Of a stretch of 9,670 nt of DNA, positions 1-6,471 are shown piece after piece; positions within the stretch are counted from its first letter, which is position 1, and each line of letters starts with the position of its first letter. The notes under the pieces are model-generated. The model made no database searches and was not told the DNA's origin. It worked only from the letters and a program-made list of their open reading frames with translations. The DNA is from Bacteroidales bacterium UBA3389 (GTDB lineage: Bacteria > Bacteroidota > Bacteroidia > Bacteroidales > P3). The position numbers and the translations under genes were made by a program. Where the stretch lies: assembly GCA_002358835.1 (NCBI GenBank), contig DEPP01000019.1:1-9670 (forward strand). The letters run 5' to 3'.

Positions 1-53
1 TTGAGGGTGGAAGACATCAAAAACGTGTGGAAAAAATCGCAATAAAAAAGTAG
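1..53 (+). CDS. rpiB: Ribose-5-phosphate isomerase B, C-terminal end only (partial)
   Basis: Only the last 16 codons and the TAG stop (51-53) are inside the window, read from base 3; the gene starts upstream. The peptide EGGRHQKRVEKIAIKK matches the C-terminus of RpiB/LacAB-type sugar-phosphate isomerases, where E. coli RpiB has EGGRHQQRVEAI. RpiB interconverts ribose 5-phosphate and ribulose 5-phosphate in the cytoplasmic non-oxidative pentose phosphate pathway. The catalytic residues are outside the window, so activity cannot be judged. The stop is one base before the next ATG (55), which suggests translational coupling. The other two frames give short peptides that I do not recognise, and the GGRHQ-RVEKI motif is distinctive, so I am fairly sure despite the short length. 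Confidence 0.8.
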   Translation, partial: EGGRHQKRVEKIAIKK

Positions 54-54
54 A

Positions 55-1206
55 ATGAACACAAAAGAGTACAAAACGTTTTTGTCCGATTGCAAGGCGT
101 CGATTGATGAAAAACCGTTGACAATTTCTTTCGACGATTTTGACGATTTGTCTCATAGTGTATTTTCTAATCCTCATAAAATAAAACAAAAAGCATCAGA
201 AATAAGAAAAAAATTCATCGATAATATTGATGAAAATCTTTTGATTTTTGAGCGGAAATTCACCGAAAATGGTGGAAAAGTTCATTGGTGCGTAAGTTAT
301 GATGATTTTATCGACTCTTTATCCGTTTTGCTTGCAAAAAACAAAATAAAAGCAGTAAATACTTTCACTTCTCGCTTTAATGCCGAACTTGGTTTGGATT
401 TTTCGTTAAAAAACGAGAAGATAGCAACCATGGCAACAGACGGTAAGTGTGCGATTTTGGAACCTGAATTTGGAATTGTGAACACAGGGAGTTTGTTTTC
501 TATTTTCAATTCGGCATTCGATATGGAAATTGTAATGGGTTCAAAATTAAAAATTTTCATTATTCCAATCAATAAATTCGTTTGTAATATTGCAGAAATA
601 GATATAATGTCAACTCTTTTGAGTATTTATCGCAACCAAAACGATTCACCTTTTTTGTCTTCTATTTTTACTCCCAATTCTCACAAGGATAGTGCTTCGC
701 ATGTGTTTCTTATTGACAACGGAAGAAGTAATATTCTTGCATCAAAAACTCATCGTAAAGCGTTGTGGTGTATAGATTGCGATGCCTGCAAGAGAGTGTG
801 TCCTGTTTTCAATACAATTGGCGACAAACCCTACAACAACGTCTTCACAGGTCCTTATGCCAATGTGGTGTTGCCTTTTTATGAGAACTTTGACAGTTAT
901 AAACATCTGAGTTTTAATTCGGTAGGTTGTGGCAATTGTACAAGGGTATGTCCTGTGAATATTCCGCTTACGGATTTGATGATTGAAAATCGCAGGTTCT
1001 TTTTTGAAAAGAAGATAATGGATTTGGGTGATGATCTTTTGTGTTCTCGCTTGAAAAAGTTCTTGCTTTCACGCAGCGAGATGAACAAGAAAACGTGGTT
1101 GAAAAAACGCAAAATAAAAGCGTTTATTAAGTCTTCTGTGCTAAAAAACAGAATTACTCCACCTTTTGCAAAACAGTCGTTTAACGGCCTTAAAATACAA
1201 AAATAA
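55..1206 (+). CDS. Compact LutB-like protein: LUD domain plus two [4Fe-4S] ferredoxin-type motifs
   Basis: A 383-residue protein resembling LutB, the iron-sulphur subunit of the LutABC L-lactate oxidation complex. The LUD-like region covers roughly residues 60-225 and ends in HVFLIDNGRS (216-225), which matches the LutB segment just before its ferredoxin part. Next come C239xxC242xxC245xxxC249P and C292xxC295xxxC299PVNIPL, seven cysteines in the LutB arrangement for two [4Fe-4S] clusters, with a GPYANVVLP linker (266-274) like the GPIGAVLTP of LutB. LutB is usually about 450-480 residues; this one is shorter and divergent in the LUD half, and it lacks a long C-terminal domain. Its tail (about 330-383) is very lysine/arginine-rich. 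No lutA or lutC is visible: rpiB lies upstream and deoC starts 3 bases after the stop. A cytoplasmic electron-transfer role is inferred; the substrate is unknown. Confidence 0.75.
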   Translation: MNTKEYKTFLSDCKASIDEKPLTISFDDFDDLSHSVFSNPHKIKQKASEIRKKFIDNIDENLLIFERKFTENGGKVHWCVSYDDFIDSLSVLLAKNKIKAVNTFTSRFNAELGLDFSLKNEKIATMATDGKCAILEPEFGIVNTGSLFSIFNSAFDMEIVMGSKLKIFIIPINKFVCNIAEIDIMSTLLSIYRNQNDSPFLSSIFTPNSHKDSASHVFLIDNGRSNILASKTHRKALWCIDCDACKRVCPVFNTIGDKPYNNVFTGPYANVVLPFYENFDSYKHLSFNSVGCGNCTRVCPVNIPLTDLMIENRRFFFEKKIMDLGDDLLCSRLKKFLLSRSEMNKKTWLKKRKIKAFIKSSVLKNRITPPFAKQSFNGLKIQK

Positions 1207-1209
1207 GAT

Positions 1210-2097
1210 ATGATTTTGACATCATTGCCTACAATCGAAAACGAGCATCTTCTTTGCGAATTGATAAAAAAGAACGACACCGATGGTTTTAATCAAATCA
1301 TTGACTCTTGTTTTGTAAAAACTGATATGAAATGGCAGAAAGAAGATTTGCTGGGTTTGATAAAATATTTGGATTTAACTTCCTTATCGTCAACAGATAA
1401 TAACGATTCAATTAAATCTTTGATAGAAAAATCAGAATTTGAGTACAATGATATAAAGCACTTGGTTGCAGGAGTTTGCGTGTTTCCTAATTTTTTACCG
1501 CTCATAAAAGACCTTTGCAGAGATAAAGGTTTGAAAACTATAGTTGTAGCGGGTGGGTTTCCTTTTTCGCAAATGCCGCTTGAGGTTAAAAAAGAAGAGG
1601 TAAGATATGCTTTGGAGTTTGGAGCGGATGAGATTGATGTGTGTATAAATCGTGGAATGTTTTTGGGTGGTGATATTCAGGGTGTTGCAAATGAGATAAG
1701 AGAGATAAAAAATCTGATAAAGACTTATTCGGATGATGTGAAGTTGAAGGTTATTTTGGAAGTAGGAGAGTTGAGAACGTATTCGAATATATATTCTGCG
1801 TCAAAGGTGGCATTGGAAAGTGGAGCGGACTTCATAAAAACTTCGACAGGCAAGTCGCAAAAAGGTGCGGATATTTATTCGGTTTGTGTTATGTTATTGG
1901 TTTTGAGAGAGTTTTATAAAGCATCAGGAGAGTTAAGGGGTTTGAAGGTTGCAGGAGGTGTAAGCAGGAGTGAGGATGCTTTGCGTTATAGAAATTTGTT
2001 TGAGGCGTTTTGTGGTAAGATTGATGGTAATCAGTATTTTCGTATTGGTTGCAGTGGTTTATTTGAGAATATGAAAGATGATATTAACGAAACTTAG
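1210..2097 (+). CDS. deoC: Deoxyribose-phosphate aldolase
   Basis: Class I aldolase that splits 2-deoxy-D-ribose 5-phosphate into glyceraldehyde 3-phosphate and acetaldehyde, the last step of deoxynucleoside salvage; cytoplasmic. The 295-residue protein follows the E. coli DeoC type (about 259 residues) with an N-terminal extension of roughly 40 residues. Visible motifs: YLDLTSL (53-59), ADEIDV (139-144) with D143 matching E. coli Asp102, ADFIKTSTGK (206-215) with K210 as the Schiff-base lysine (E. coli Lys167), LKVAGGV (245-251) with K246 matching Lys201, and the phosphate-binding FRIGCSG (277-283). All catalytic residues are present. The ATG at 1210 lies 3 bases after the previous stop, and the extension is in frame; an internal start at M40 would give a core-length protein but has no better leader. 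Its place behind rpiB suggests one operon for pentose phosphates. Confidence 0.93.
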   Translation: MILTSLPTIENEHLLCELIKKNDTDGFNQIIDSCFVKTDMKWQKEDLLGLIKYLDLTSLSSTDNNDSIKSLIEKSEFEYNDIKHLVAGVCVFPNFLPLIKDLCRDKGLKTIVVAGGFPFSQMPLEVKKEEVRYALEFGADEIDVCINRGMFLGGDIQGVANEIREIKNLIKTYSDDVKLKVILEVGELRTYSNIYSASKVALESGADFIKTSTGKSQKGADIYSVCVMLLVLREFYKASGELRGLKVAGGVSRSEDALRYRNLFEAFCGKIDGNQYFRIGCSGLFENMKDDINET

Positions 2098-2168
2098 AGT
2101 CAACAAGTCAATGAGACAGTAAGACACTTTTGGTCTTGTAGACTCTAAGACTTGTTAACATAGTCTTA
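2093..2168 (+). repeat. Overlapping inverted repeats at the deoC 3' end
   Basis: Several perfect complementary arms crowd this stretch and cannot all form at once. CTTAGAGTC (2093-2101, containing the deoC TAG stop) pairs with GACTCTAAG (2141-2149). AACAAGTC (2102-2109) pairs with GACTTGTT (2149-2156). AAGAC (2121-2125) pairs with GTCTT (2133-2137). TAAGACT (2146-2152) pairs with AGTCTTA (2162-2168). The first two have the order A-B-A'-B' and share base 2149, so they could form a pseudoknot-like or alternative fold. A T-rich tract (2188-2201) begins about 20 bases further on, too far for a textbook terminator, although a role in ending the rpiB-deoC transcript is the simplest reading. Exact base matches are seen; the function is inferred. 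Confidence 0.6.
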
Positions 2169-2216
2169 AGAAGGAAAGAAAAAAACTTTTTTTTATTTTT
2201 TCTATATTTATTATTG

Positions 2217-2275
2217 TAGGAATTTTTTTCCGCTTTTTGGGTAAATTTTTCCGCACTTTAGGAATTTTTTTCCGC
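2217..2275. repeat. Three direct repeats with a 21-bp period upstream of the spt cluster
   Basis: TAGGAATTTTTTTCCGC occurs at 2217-2233 and again, identical over 17 bases, at 2259-2275. A diverged copy (TGGGTAAATTTTTCCGC) sits exactly between them at 2238-2254. The CCGC ends start at 2230, 2251 and 2272, so the period is exactly 21 bp, two turns of B-DNA. The outer copies contain the hyphenated palindrome GGAA-N5-TTCC. A fourth partial start (AGGAA) follows at 2280-2284. The array ends about 85 bases before the sphingolipid gene start, with no gene in between, so it may be a cooperative operator or an intrinsically bent tract. I could not find a convincing TTTG/TAnnTTTG promoter next to it. 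Confidence 0.7.
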
Positions 2276-2359
2276 ACTTAGGAAGAATGAATCAGTTTTT
2301 TAGGATGAAAGTGTAATGTAGAAAGTTTAAGAGAGAAGCAAGTAAAAAAATATAAAAAG

Positions 2360-3547
2360 ATGAAGCAATTAAGAAAGAAATTATCTCAATATCAGGAACC
2401 CCAGAGAGTAAAATCTTTGGGTGTTTATCCTTATTTTAGGGCGATTGAAAGTGAACAAGATGCAGAAGTTGTGATGAAAGGTCAGAGGGTTTTGATGTTC
2501 GGTAGTAATTCTTATCTTGGTTTGACAAATCACCCGAAAATCAAAGAAGCGAGTATTGAGGCGATAAGAAAGTATGGGACAGGTTGTGCAGGAAGTCCTT
2601 TTTTGAACGGAACACTTGACATTCATATTGAACTGGAAGAAAAACTTGCAGATTTTGTCGGAAAGGAAAAAGCGATTGTTTATTCGACAGGTTTTCATAC
2701 GAATATCGGTGTTATTCCAACAATTGTCGGTAGGGGAGATCACATTATTGGTGATGAATTGAATCATGCTTCGATTGTTGAGGGTCGCAGACTTTCTTTT
2801 GCTTCTTATCATAAGTACAAACATAACGATATGTCTTCGTTGGAGGATGTTCTCAAAAAGATTCCTTATGAGAGTGTGAAGTTGATTATAACTGACGGAG
2901 TATTTTCGATGGAAGGTGATGTGGCGGATTTGACTTCGATAACTGATTTGGCGGATAAATACAATGCTTCGGTATATGTTGATGAAGCACACAGTTTGGG
3001 AGTATTCGGAGAGCAAGGAAGAGGAATTTGTAATCATTTAGGATTAACTGACAAAGTAGATTTGATTATGGGAACGTTCAGCAAGTCGTTAGCAACAATC
3101 GGAGGATTTATCGCAACAGATGCCGAAACGATTAACTTCTTGAAACACCATTCTCGTTCTTACATCTTTTCTGCTTCAATTTCTCCTGCCGCAACAGCAA
3201 GCGTTATTGCTGCTCTTGATGTAATCAAACAAGAACCTGAACGATTGAAAAACTTGTGGGAGATAACCAATTATTCATTGTCTGCTTTCAGAAGTCTTGG
3301 TTTCGAAATAGGACAAACTCAAACACCGATTATACCTCTGTACATAAGAGATATGGATAAGACGTTTATGATTACTCAAGAATTGTATGAAAGCGGAGTT
3401 TTTGTAAATCCTGTTATTCCTCCTGCGTGTTCTCCAAACGATACTCTGATACGTTTCTCTCTAATGGCAACTCACACTAAGAGTCAAATCGATGAAGCGG
3501 TTGATAAATTGACAAAAGTATTCCGTAAATATGAAATAATAAAATAA
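2360..3547 (+). CDS. spt: Serine palmitoyltransferase (alpha-oxoamine synthase family)
   Basis: PLP enzyme of the alpha-oxoamine synthase family (SPT, BioF, Kbl), 395 residues, which is full family length. SPT condenses L-serine with a long-chain acyl thioester to 3-ketosphinganine, the committed step of sphingolipid synthesis. Seen: FGSNSYLGL (47-55), GTGCAGS..LNGTLDIH (73-89), H136 in NHAS (the ring-stacking histidine), D208 and H211 in VDEAHS (D208 contacts the PLP nitrogen), and GTFSKSLATIGG (238-249) with K242 as the PLP lysine. The N-terminal YPYFR.IES and the NGTLDIH segment fit the Bacteroidota SPT group better than Kbl or BioF, and the two following genes fit ceramide synthesis. There are no bio genes or threonine dehydrogenase nearby. 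Start chosen at ATG 2360, where MKQLRKKL aligns with the family N-terminus. Specificity for serine rather than glycine or alanine is inferred from context. Confidence 0.85.
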   Translation: MKQLRKKLSQYQEPQRVKSLGVYPYFRAIESEQDAEVVMKGQRVLMFGSNSYLGLTNHPKIKEASIEAIRKYGTGCAGSPFLNGTLDIHIELEEKLADFVGKEKAIVYSTGFHTNIGVIPTIVGRGDHIIGDELNHASIVEGRRLSFASYHKYKHNDMSSLEDVLKKIPYESVKLIITDGVFSMEGDVADLTSITDLADKYNASVYVDEAHSLGVFGEQGRGICNHLGLTDKVDLIMGTFSKSLATIGGFIATDAETINFLKHHSRSYIFSASISPAATASVIAALDVIKQEPERLKNLWEITNYSLSAFRSLGFEIGQTQTPIIPLYIRDMDKTFMITQELYESGVFVNPVIPPACSPNDTLIRFSLMATHTKSQIDEAVDKLTKVFRKYEIIK

Positions 3548-3563
3548 CAATAAATTAACGACA

Positions 3564-4691
3564 ATGAGCAATATAACCATAAAAGAAGTAATTACAAAGA
3601 AGGATTTTAAGGCATTTTTACAGTTTCCTTACGATTTGTTCAAAAACGATAAGATGTGGGTTCCGTCTTTGTTGATAGATGAGAAGACTACGTTTGACAA
3701 AAAGAAGAATCCTGCTTTAGAGTTTTGTGATTACAAGATTTTTATGGCATATAAGGAGGGCAAAGCAGTTGGGCGTATTGTAGGTATCATAAATCATAAA
3801 GCAAATACGATCTGGAAAGAAAACAGAATACGCTTCGGATGGTTCGACTTTATCGATGACAAACAAGTAAGTCAGGCGTTATTGTCTGCGGTTGAGAATT
3901 GGGGAAAACAAAACGGGTTGAAAGAAGTTGTAGGTCCTATGGGATTTACTGATATGGATAAGGAGGGAATGACGGTTGAGGGATTTGATGTAGATGCACC
4001 TATGGCGTGTTATTATAATCCGTCGTATTATCCCGAGCATATGGATTATTTGTCGTATCGTAAAGAGGTTGATTGGATACAATATCAAATTCCCGCTTCA
4101 CAATCTGTGCCTGAGAAGGTGGAACGTGTGAACAACATGATAAAGGACAGATATAATCTTAAAATAGTTCAAGGAATGAGTGTGAGCAAAATCGCAAAAC
4201 GATATGGTTTGAAGTTGTTTGATACGATAAACGAATCATTCTCTCATCTTTTTGGTTATGTTCCGTTGAATGATGCTCAAAAGAAGTTTTATATCAATCA
4301 ATATTTCCCGTTTCTTGACAAAAGACTTATCTGTTTGATTGTAGATGAAAAAGATGATGTAGTTGCTTTCGGAGTGTCTATGCCGTCTTTGAGCAAGGCG
4401 TTGAGAAAGTGTAAAGGAAAGTTGTTCCCTTTTGGTTGGATTCATGTCTTGAAAGCATTGAAGACTTTTGACAATATAGACCTATATCTGAACGGAGTAA
4501 AACCTGAATGGCAAAACAAAGGAGTTCATTCTATCTACTACTCCGAAATGAATAAACGATATATCTCTCTTGGAGTGAAGATGGCAATTGCAAATCCTCA
4601 ATTGGAAACCAATCAAGCGGCAAATATTTGGGAGAAATATGAAAGTCGAATAGCAATAAGAAGAAGAGCGTATATAAAAACGATAGAATAG
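3564..4691 (+). CDS. GNAT-like acyltransferase, candidate bacterial ceramide synthase
   Basis: A 375-residue protein related to a two-part GNAT-like family (E. coli YghO type). The C-terminal part carries the acyl-CoA-binding-type stretch GVKPEWQNKGV (311-321), followed by the family tail NPQLETNQAANIWEKYE (344-360). The N-terminal part has AVGRIVGIINH (68-78) and VVGPMGFTDMDKEGM (122-136). No signal peptide or clear membrane helix is visible. It starts 16 bases after spt and ends 4 bases before the reductase gene, so the three are almost certainly co-transcribed. In characterised bacterial sphingolipid pathways (Caulobacter, Bacteroides) an acyltransferase unlike the eukaryotic ceramide synthase N-acylates the SPT product. 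This is the only candidate for that step in the window. Family membership is reasonably clear; the ceramide synthase role is inferred from position, and the acyl donor (CoA or ACP) is unknown. Confidence 0.7.
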   Translation: MSNITIKEVITKKDFKAFLQFPYDLFKNDKMWVPSLLIDEKTTFDKKKNPALEFCDYKIFMAYKEGKAVGRIVGIINHKANTIWKENRIRFGWFDFIDDKQVSQALLSAVENWGKQNGLKEVVGPMGFTDMDKEGMTVEGFDVDAPMACYYNPSYYPEHMDYLSYRKEVDWIQYQIPASQSVPEKVERVNNMIKDRYNLKIVQGMSVSKIAKRYGLKLFDTINESFSHLFGYVPLNDAQKKFYINQYFPFLDKRLICLIVDEKDDVVAFGVSMPSLSKALRKCKGKLFPFGWIHVLKALKTFDNIDLYLNGVKPEWQNKGVHSIYYSEMNKRYISLGVKMAIANPQLETNQAANIWEKYESRIAIRRRAYIKTIE

Positions 4692-4695
4692 AAGT

Positions 4696-5679
4696 ATGAA
4701 AAAGGTTTTGGTAACAGGTGCAAGTGGTTTTATTGGGAGTACGCTTGTGGATAGATTGCTCGAATTGGGAGAGTATGAAGTGTATGCAGGAGTGAGAGGT
4801 AGTTCAAACAGAAAATATTTGCAAAATCCCAATATCAAATTTATTGAAGTTGAATTTTCTAATCCTGAAAAATTAAAGACTCAGCTCGAAAACGAGAAAT
4901 TTGATTGTATTTTTCATCTTGCAGGTTTGACTAAGGCAAAGCGATTGACAGATTTTGATAGAGTTAATTTTGAATTGACAAAGAATCTTGTTGATGCGAT
5001 AGATACGAATATTACAAAACTGATATTCTTATCTTCTTTTGCTGCTCATGGTCCGGGAGAGGAAGTTAATTTTACTCAATCAAAGGTCTCCGATGAAAAT
5101 AAACCTAATACCGCATACGGACGCTCAAAACTCAAGGCAGAAAACTATATTAACGAAAATTTTAAGGGTAAATATGTGATTCTTCGCCCTACAGGAGTTT
5201 ATGGTCCACGTGAAACAGATTATTTTGTATTTTTCCAAACTATTGATAATCACATAGAACCGTATCTTGGTTTTGTTCCACAACGTCTGACTTTTGTTTA
5301 TTCGAAGGATTTAGTGCAGGTGTGTATCAAGGCGTTTGAAAGCGAGGTTTCGGGTAAAACTTATTTTGTCAGTGATGGTAAAATGTATTTGGATAGCGAA
5401 TATGCGGCAATATCTAAACAGATTCTGAATAAGAAGACTTTGAAATTGAAGTTTCCGCTTTTTATCGTAAAATGGATTTCTTCGTTTTTGGATATGCTTG
5501 GACGTGCGATAGGTACTCAGTTCACTCTAAACAAAGACAAGTATTCGATTCTTGCGGCAAGAAATTGGGATTGTGATATAGAGGATTTGAAACAAGATTT
5601 GGGATATGAACCTGAATATGATTTGCAAAAAGGAGTAGAGGAGACTATTGCTTGGTATAAGAAAGAAAAATGGTTGTAG
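4696..5679 (+). CDS. cerR: NAD(P)-dependent epimerase/dehydratase-family reductase, candidate ceramide reductase
   Basis: Extended short-chain dehydrogenase, 327 residues. The N-terminal Rossmann fold shows G8xxG11xxG14 in VTGASGFIGSTLV; FHLAG (73-77) and FLSSFAAHG (111-119) supply the cofactor-site and catalytic serine regions; Y141 and K145 form the YxxxK catalytic pair in AYGRSKLKAE; RPTGVYGPRE (164-173) is typical of the extended family. In Caulobacter, CerR is a member of this family that reduces the 3-keto group in ceramide synthesis, reportedly after acylation. Directly downstream of spt and the acyltransferase, the same role is the best inference. A sugar epimerase is possible from sequence family alone, but no nucleotide-sugar genes are nearby. 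No membrane segment is obvious, though residues 252-268 are fairly hydrophobic. The gap from the previous gene is 4 bases, so it is likely the last gene of the operon. Confidence 0.78.
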   Translation: MKKVLVTGASGFIGSTLVDRLLELGEYEVYAGVRGSSNRKYLQNPNIKFIEVEFSNPEKLKTQLENEKFDCIFHLAGLTKAKRLTDFDRVNFELTKNLVDAIDTNITKLIFLSSFAAHGPGEEVNFTQSKVSDENKPNTAYGRSKLKAENYINENFKGKYVILRPTGVYGPRETDYFVFFQTIDNHIEPYLGFVPQRLTFVYSKDLVQVCIKAFESEVSGKTYFVSDGKMYLDSEYAAISKQILNKKTLKLKFPLFIVKWISSFLDMLGRAIGTQFTLNKDKYSILAARNWDCDIEDLKQDLGYEPEYDLQKGVEETIAWYKKEKWL

Positions 5680-5749
5680 AGACCGATTGTTTTAGAAAGA
5701 AAGTGAACATTGTTTTTGTTTGATTGTATTGTTTTAAGAAAAGAAGAAA

Positions 5750-6277
5750 ATGAATGCTTGTTTCAGTAAAATAAAATCAAGTTTTAGCGAAATGAAATCA
5801 AGAAATAAAGTTAAGATAAAGAGATTATTCGGAATTTTGAATTTGGTTCTATTGGTTTTGTTTTTTGCATCTTGTGGAAATCATTCTGAAACAAAAGAAC
5901 AAAAAAATAAAACAGATATGGAAACGATACATTTGAACAAAGCGAATTTCGATAAGTTGTTCGATAAAACGGAATCGCAAGACGGATATTTAACCTACAA
6001 GGGAGATAGTCCTGCGATAATTGATTTTTATGCCTCTTGGTGCGGACCTTGTAAGATGTTGTCTCCTGTTTTGGAAGAATTGGCAGTTGAATACAAAGGT
6101 AGGGTAAGGGTGTATAAGGTGGATATTGATGTAGAGCGAGAGTTGGCAAATTCTCTTCGAATAATGAGTATTCCGACACTTTTTCTTGTGAGAGAAGATG
6201 GACAGATGAAAGTTTTGCAAGGAGCAGTACCGAAAACCGAATTGAAGAAAATAATAGACGGATTTCTATTGCAATAA
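5750..6277 (+). CDS. Exported thioredoxin, probable lipoprotein
   Basis: A 175-residue protein with a thioredoxin domain from about residue 57. It has the active site W97-C98-G99-P100-C101 with K102 after it, IDFYASWCGPC (91-101) and the cis-proline loop SIPT (140-143, P142). Before the domain is a basic region (about 16-25), a hydrophobic core (about 26-40) and a lipobox-like FASC with C42, then a polar linker. This predicts export and lipid attachment, so the protein should act on disulphides in the periplasm. Bacteroides fragilis TrxP is a known periplasmic thioredoxin of this phylum. ATG 5750 has a purine-rich leader, but M15 (5792) would give a more normal signal peptide, and M57 would give a cytoplasmic thioredoxin of 119 residues. 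It lies 70 bases after the reductase gene and ends at a terminator; a functional link with sphingolipid synthesis is not evident. Confidence 0.85.
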   Translation: MNACFSKIKSSFSEMKSRNKVKIKRLFGILNLVLLVLFFASCGNHSETKEQKNKTDMETIHLNKANFDKLFDKTESQDGYLTYKGDSPAIIDFYASWCGPCKMLSPVLEELAVEYKGRVRVYKVDIDVERELANSLRIMSIPTLFLVREDGQMKVLQGAVPKTELKKIIDGFLLQ

Positions 6278-6295
6278 AAGGAAATCGAGATAAAT

Positions 6296-6366
6296 ATACA
6301 GACTTTTTGTTTTGAGGATAATGTAATCTGATTTTGAGACAAAGAGTCTGTATTTCTTTTATTTAT
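6296..6366 (+). terminator. Rho-independent terminator after the thioredoxin gene
   Basis: Bases 6296-6309 pair with 6340-6353 as a 14-bp stem with one G-U pair: ATACAGACT is exactly complementary to AGTCTGTAT (6345-6353), and the stem continues inward through TTTTG/CAAAG. A further run of A-U and G-U pairs is possible above it. A T-rich stretch (6353-6366) follows at once. It lies 18 bases after the thioredoxin stop and before the recA promoter, so it should isolate recA from the upstream transcript. The loop is fairly long (about 30 bases before the extra pairs). Confidence 0.8.
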
Positions 6367-6410
6367 GCTCTTATCTCACGTGAAACAATTTAAGTTTGTC
6401 TGCTCTAATT

Positions 6411-6441
6411 TTTGAAACTAAAAAAAAAATAACTATCTTTG
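6411..6441 (+). promoter_or_regulatory. recA promoter, Bacteroidota sigma-ABfr type
   Basis: TTTG at 6411-6414 and TATCTTTG at 6434-6441 are separated by 19 bases. This matches the Bacteroidota primary promoter consensus of TTTG about 19-21 bases before TAnnTTTG. Transcription should start a few bases downstream, near 6446-6449, leaving a leader of about 25 A-rich bases before the recA ATG at 6472. A palindrome TCACGTGA lies upstream at 6376-6383. I see no canonical E. coli or Bacillus LexA box. Confidence 0.85.
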
Positions 6442-6471
6442 CAAGGATAAAACCAAAAACAAATATATACT

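Noticed and set aside
2203..2216. TATATTTA and TATTATTG as -7 elements for the spt operon
   Set aside because: Each has one mismatch in an AT-rich tract where such matches are frequent, and no TTTG lies at the correct distance.
2287..2316. A nine-codon leader-like reading frame (MNQFFRMKV) before spt
   Set aside because: Too short, with no attenuator-type hairpin or codon bias after it; frames of this size are expected by chance.
2436..2599. Spt substrate-loop difference: proline at residue 80 in CAGSPFLNG, where many alpha-oxoamine synthases have arginine or another residue
   Set aside because: I could not rule out that proline is normal in Bacteroidales Spt, so it is not reported as an anomaly.
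2381..3037. Long minus-strand open frame opposite spt
   Set aside because: Low-complexity, Ile/Arg/Ser-rich translation with no recognisable motif, fully antisense to a well-supported gene. The minus-strand frame 6718-7395 opposite recA is rejected for the same reason.
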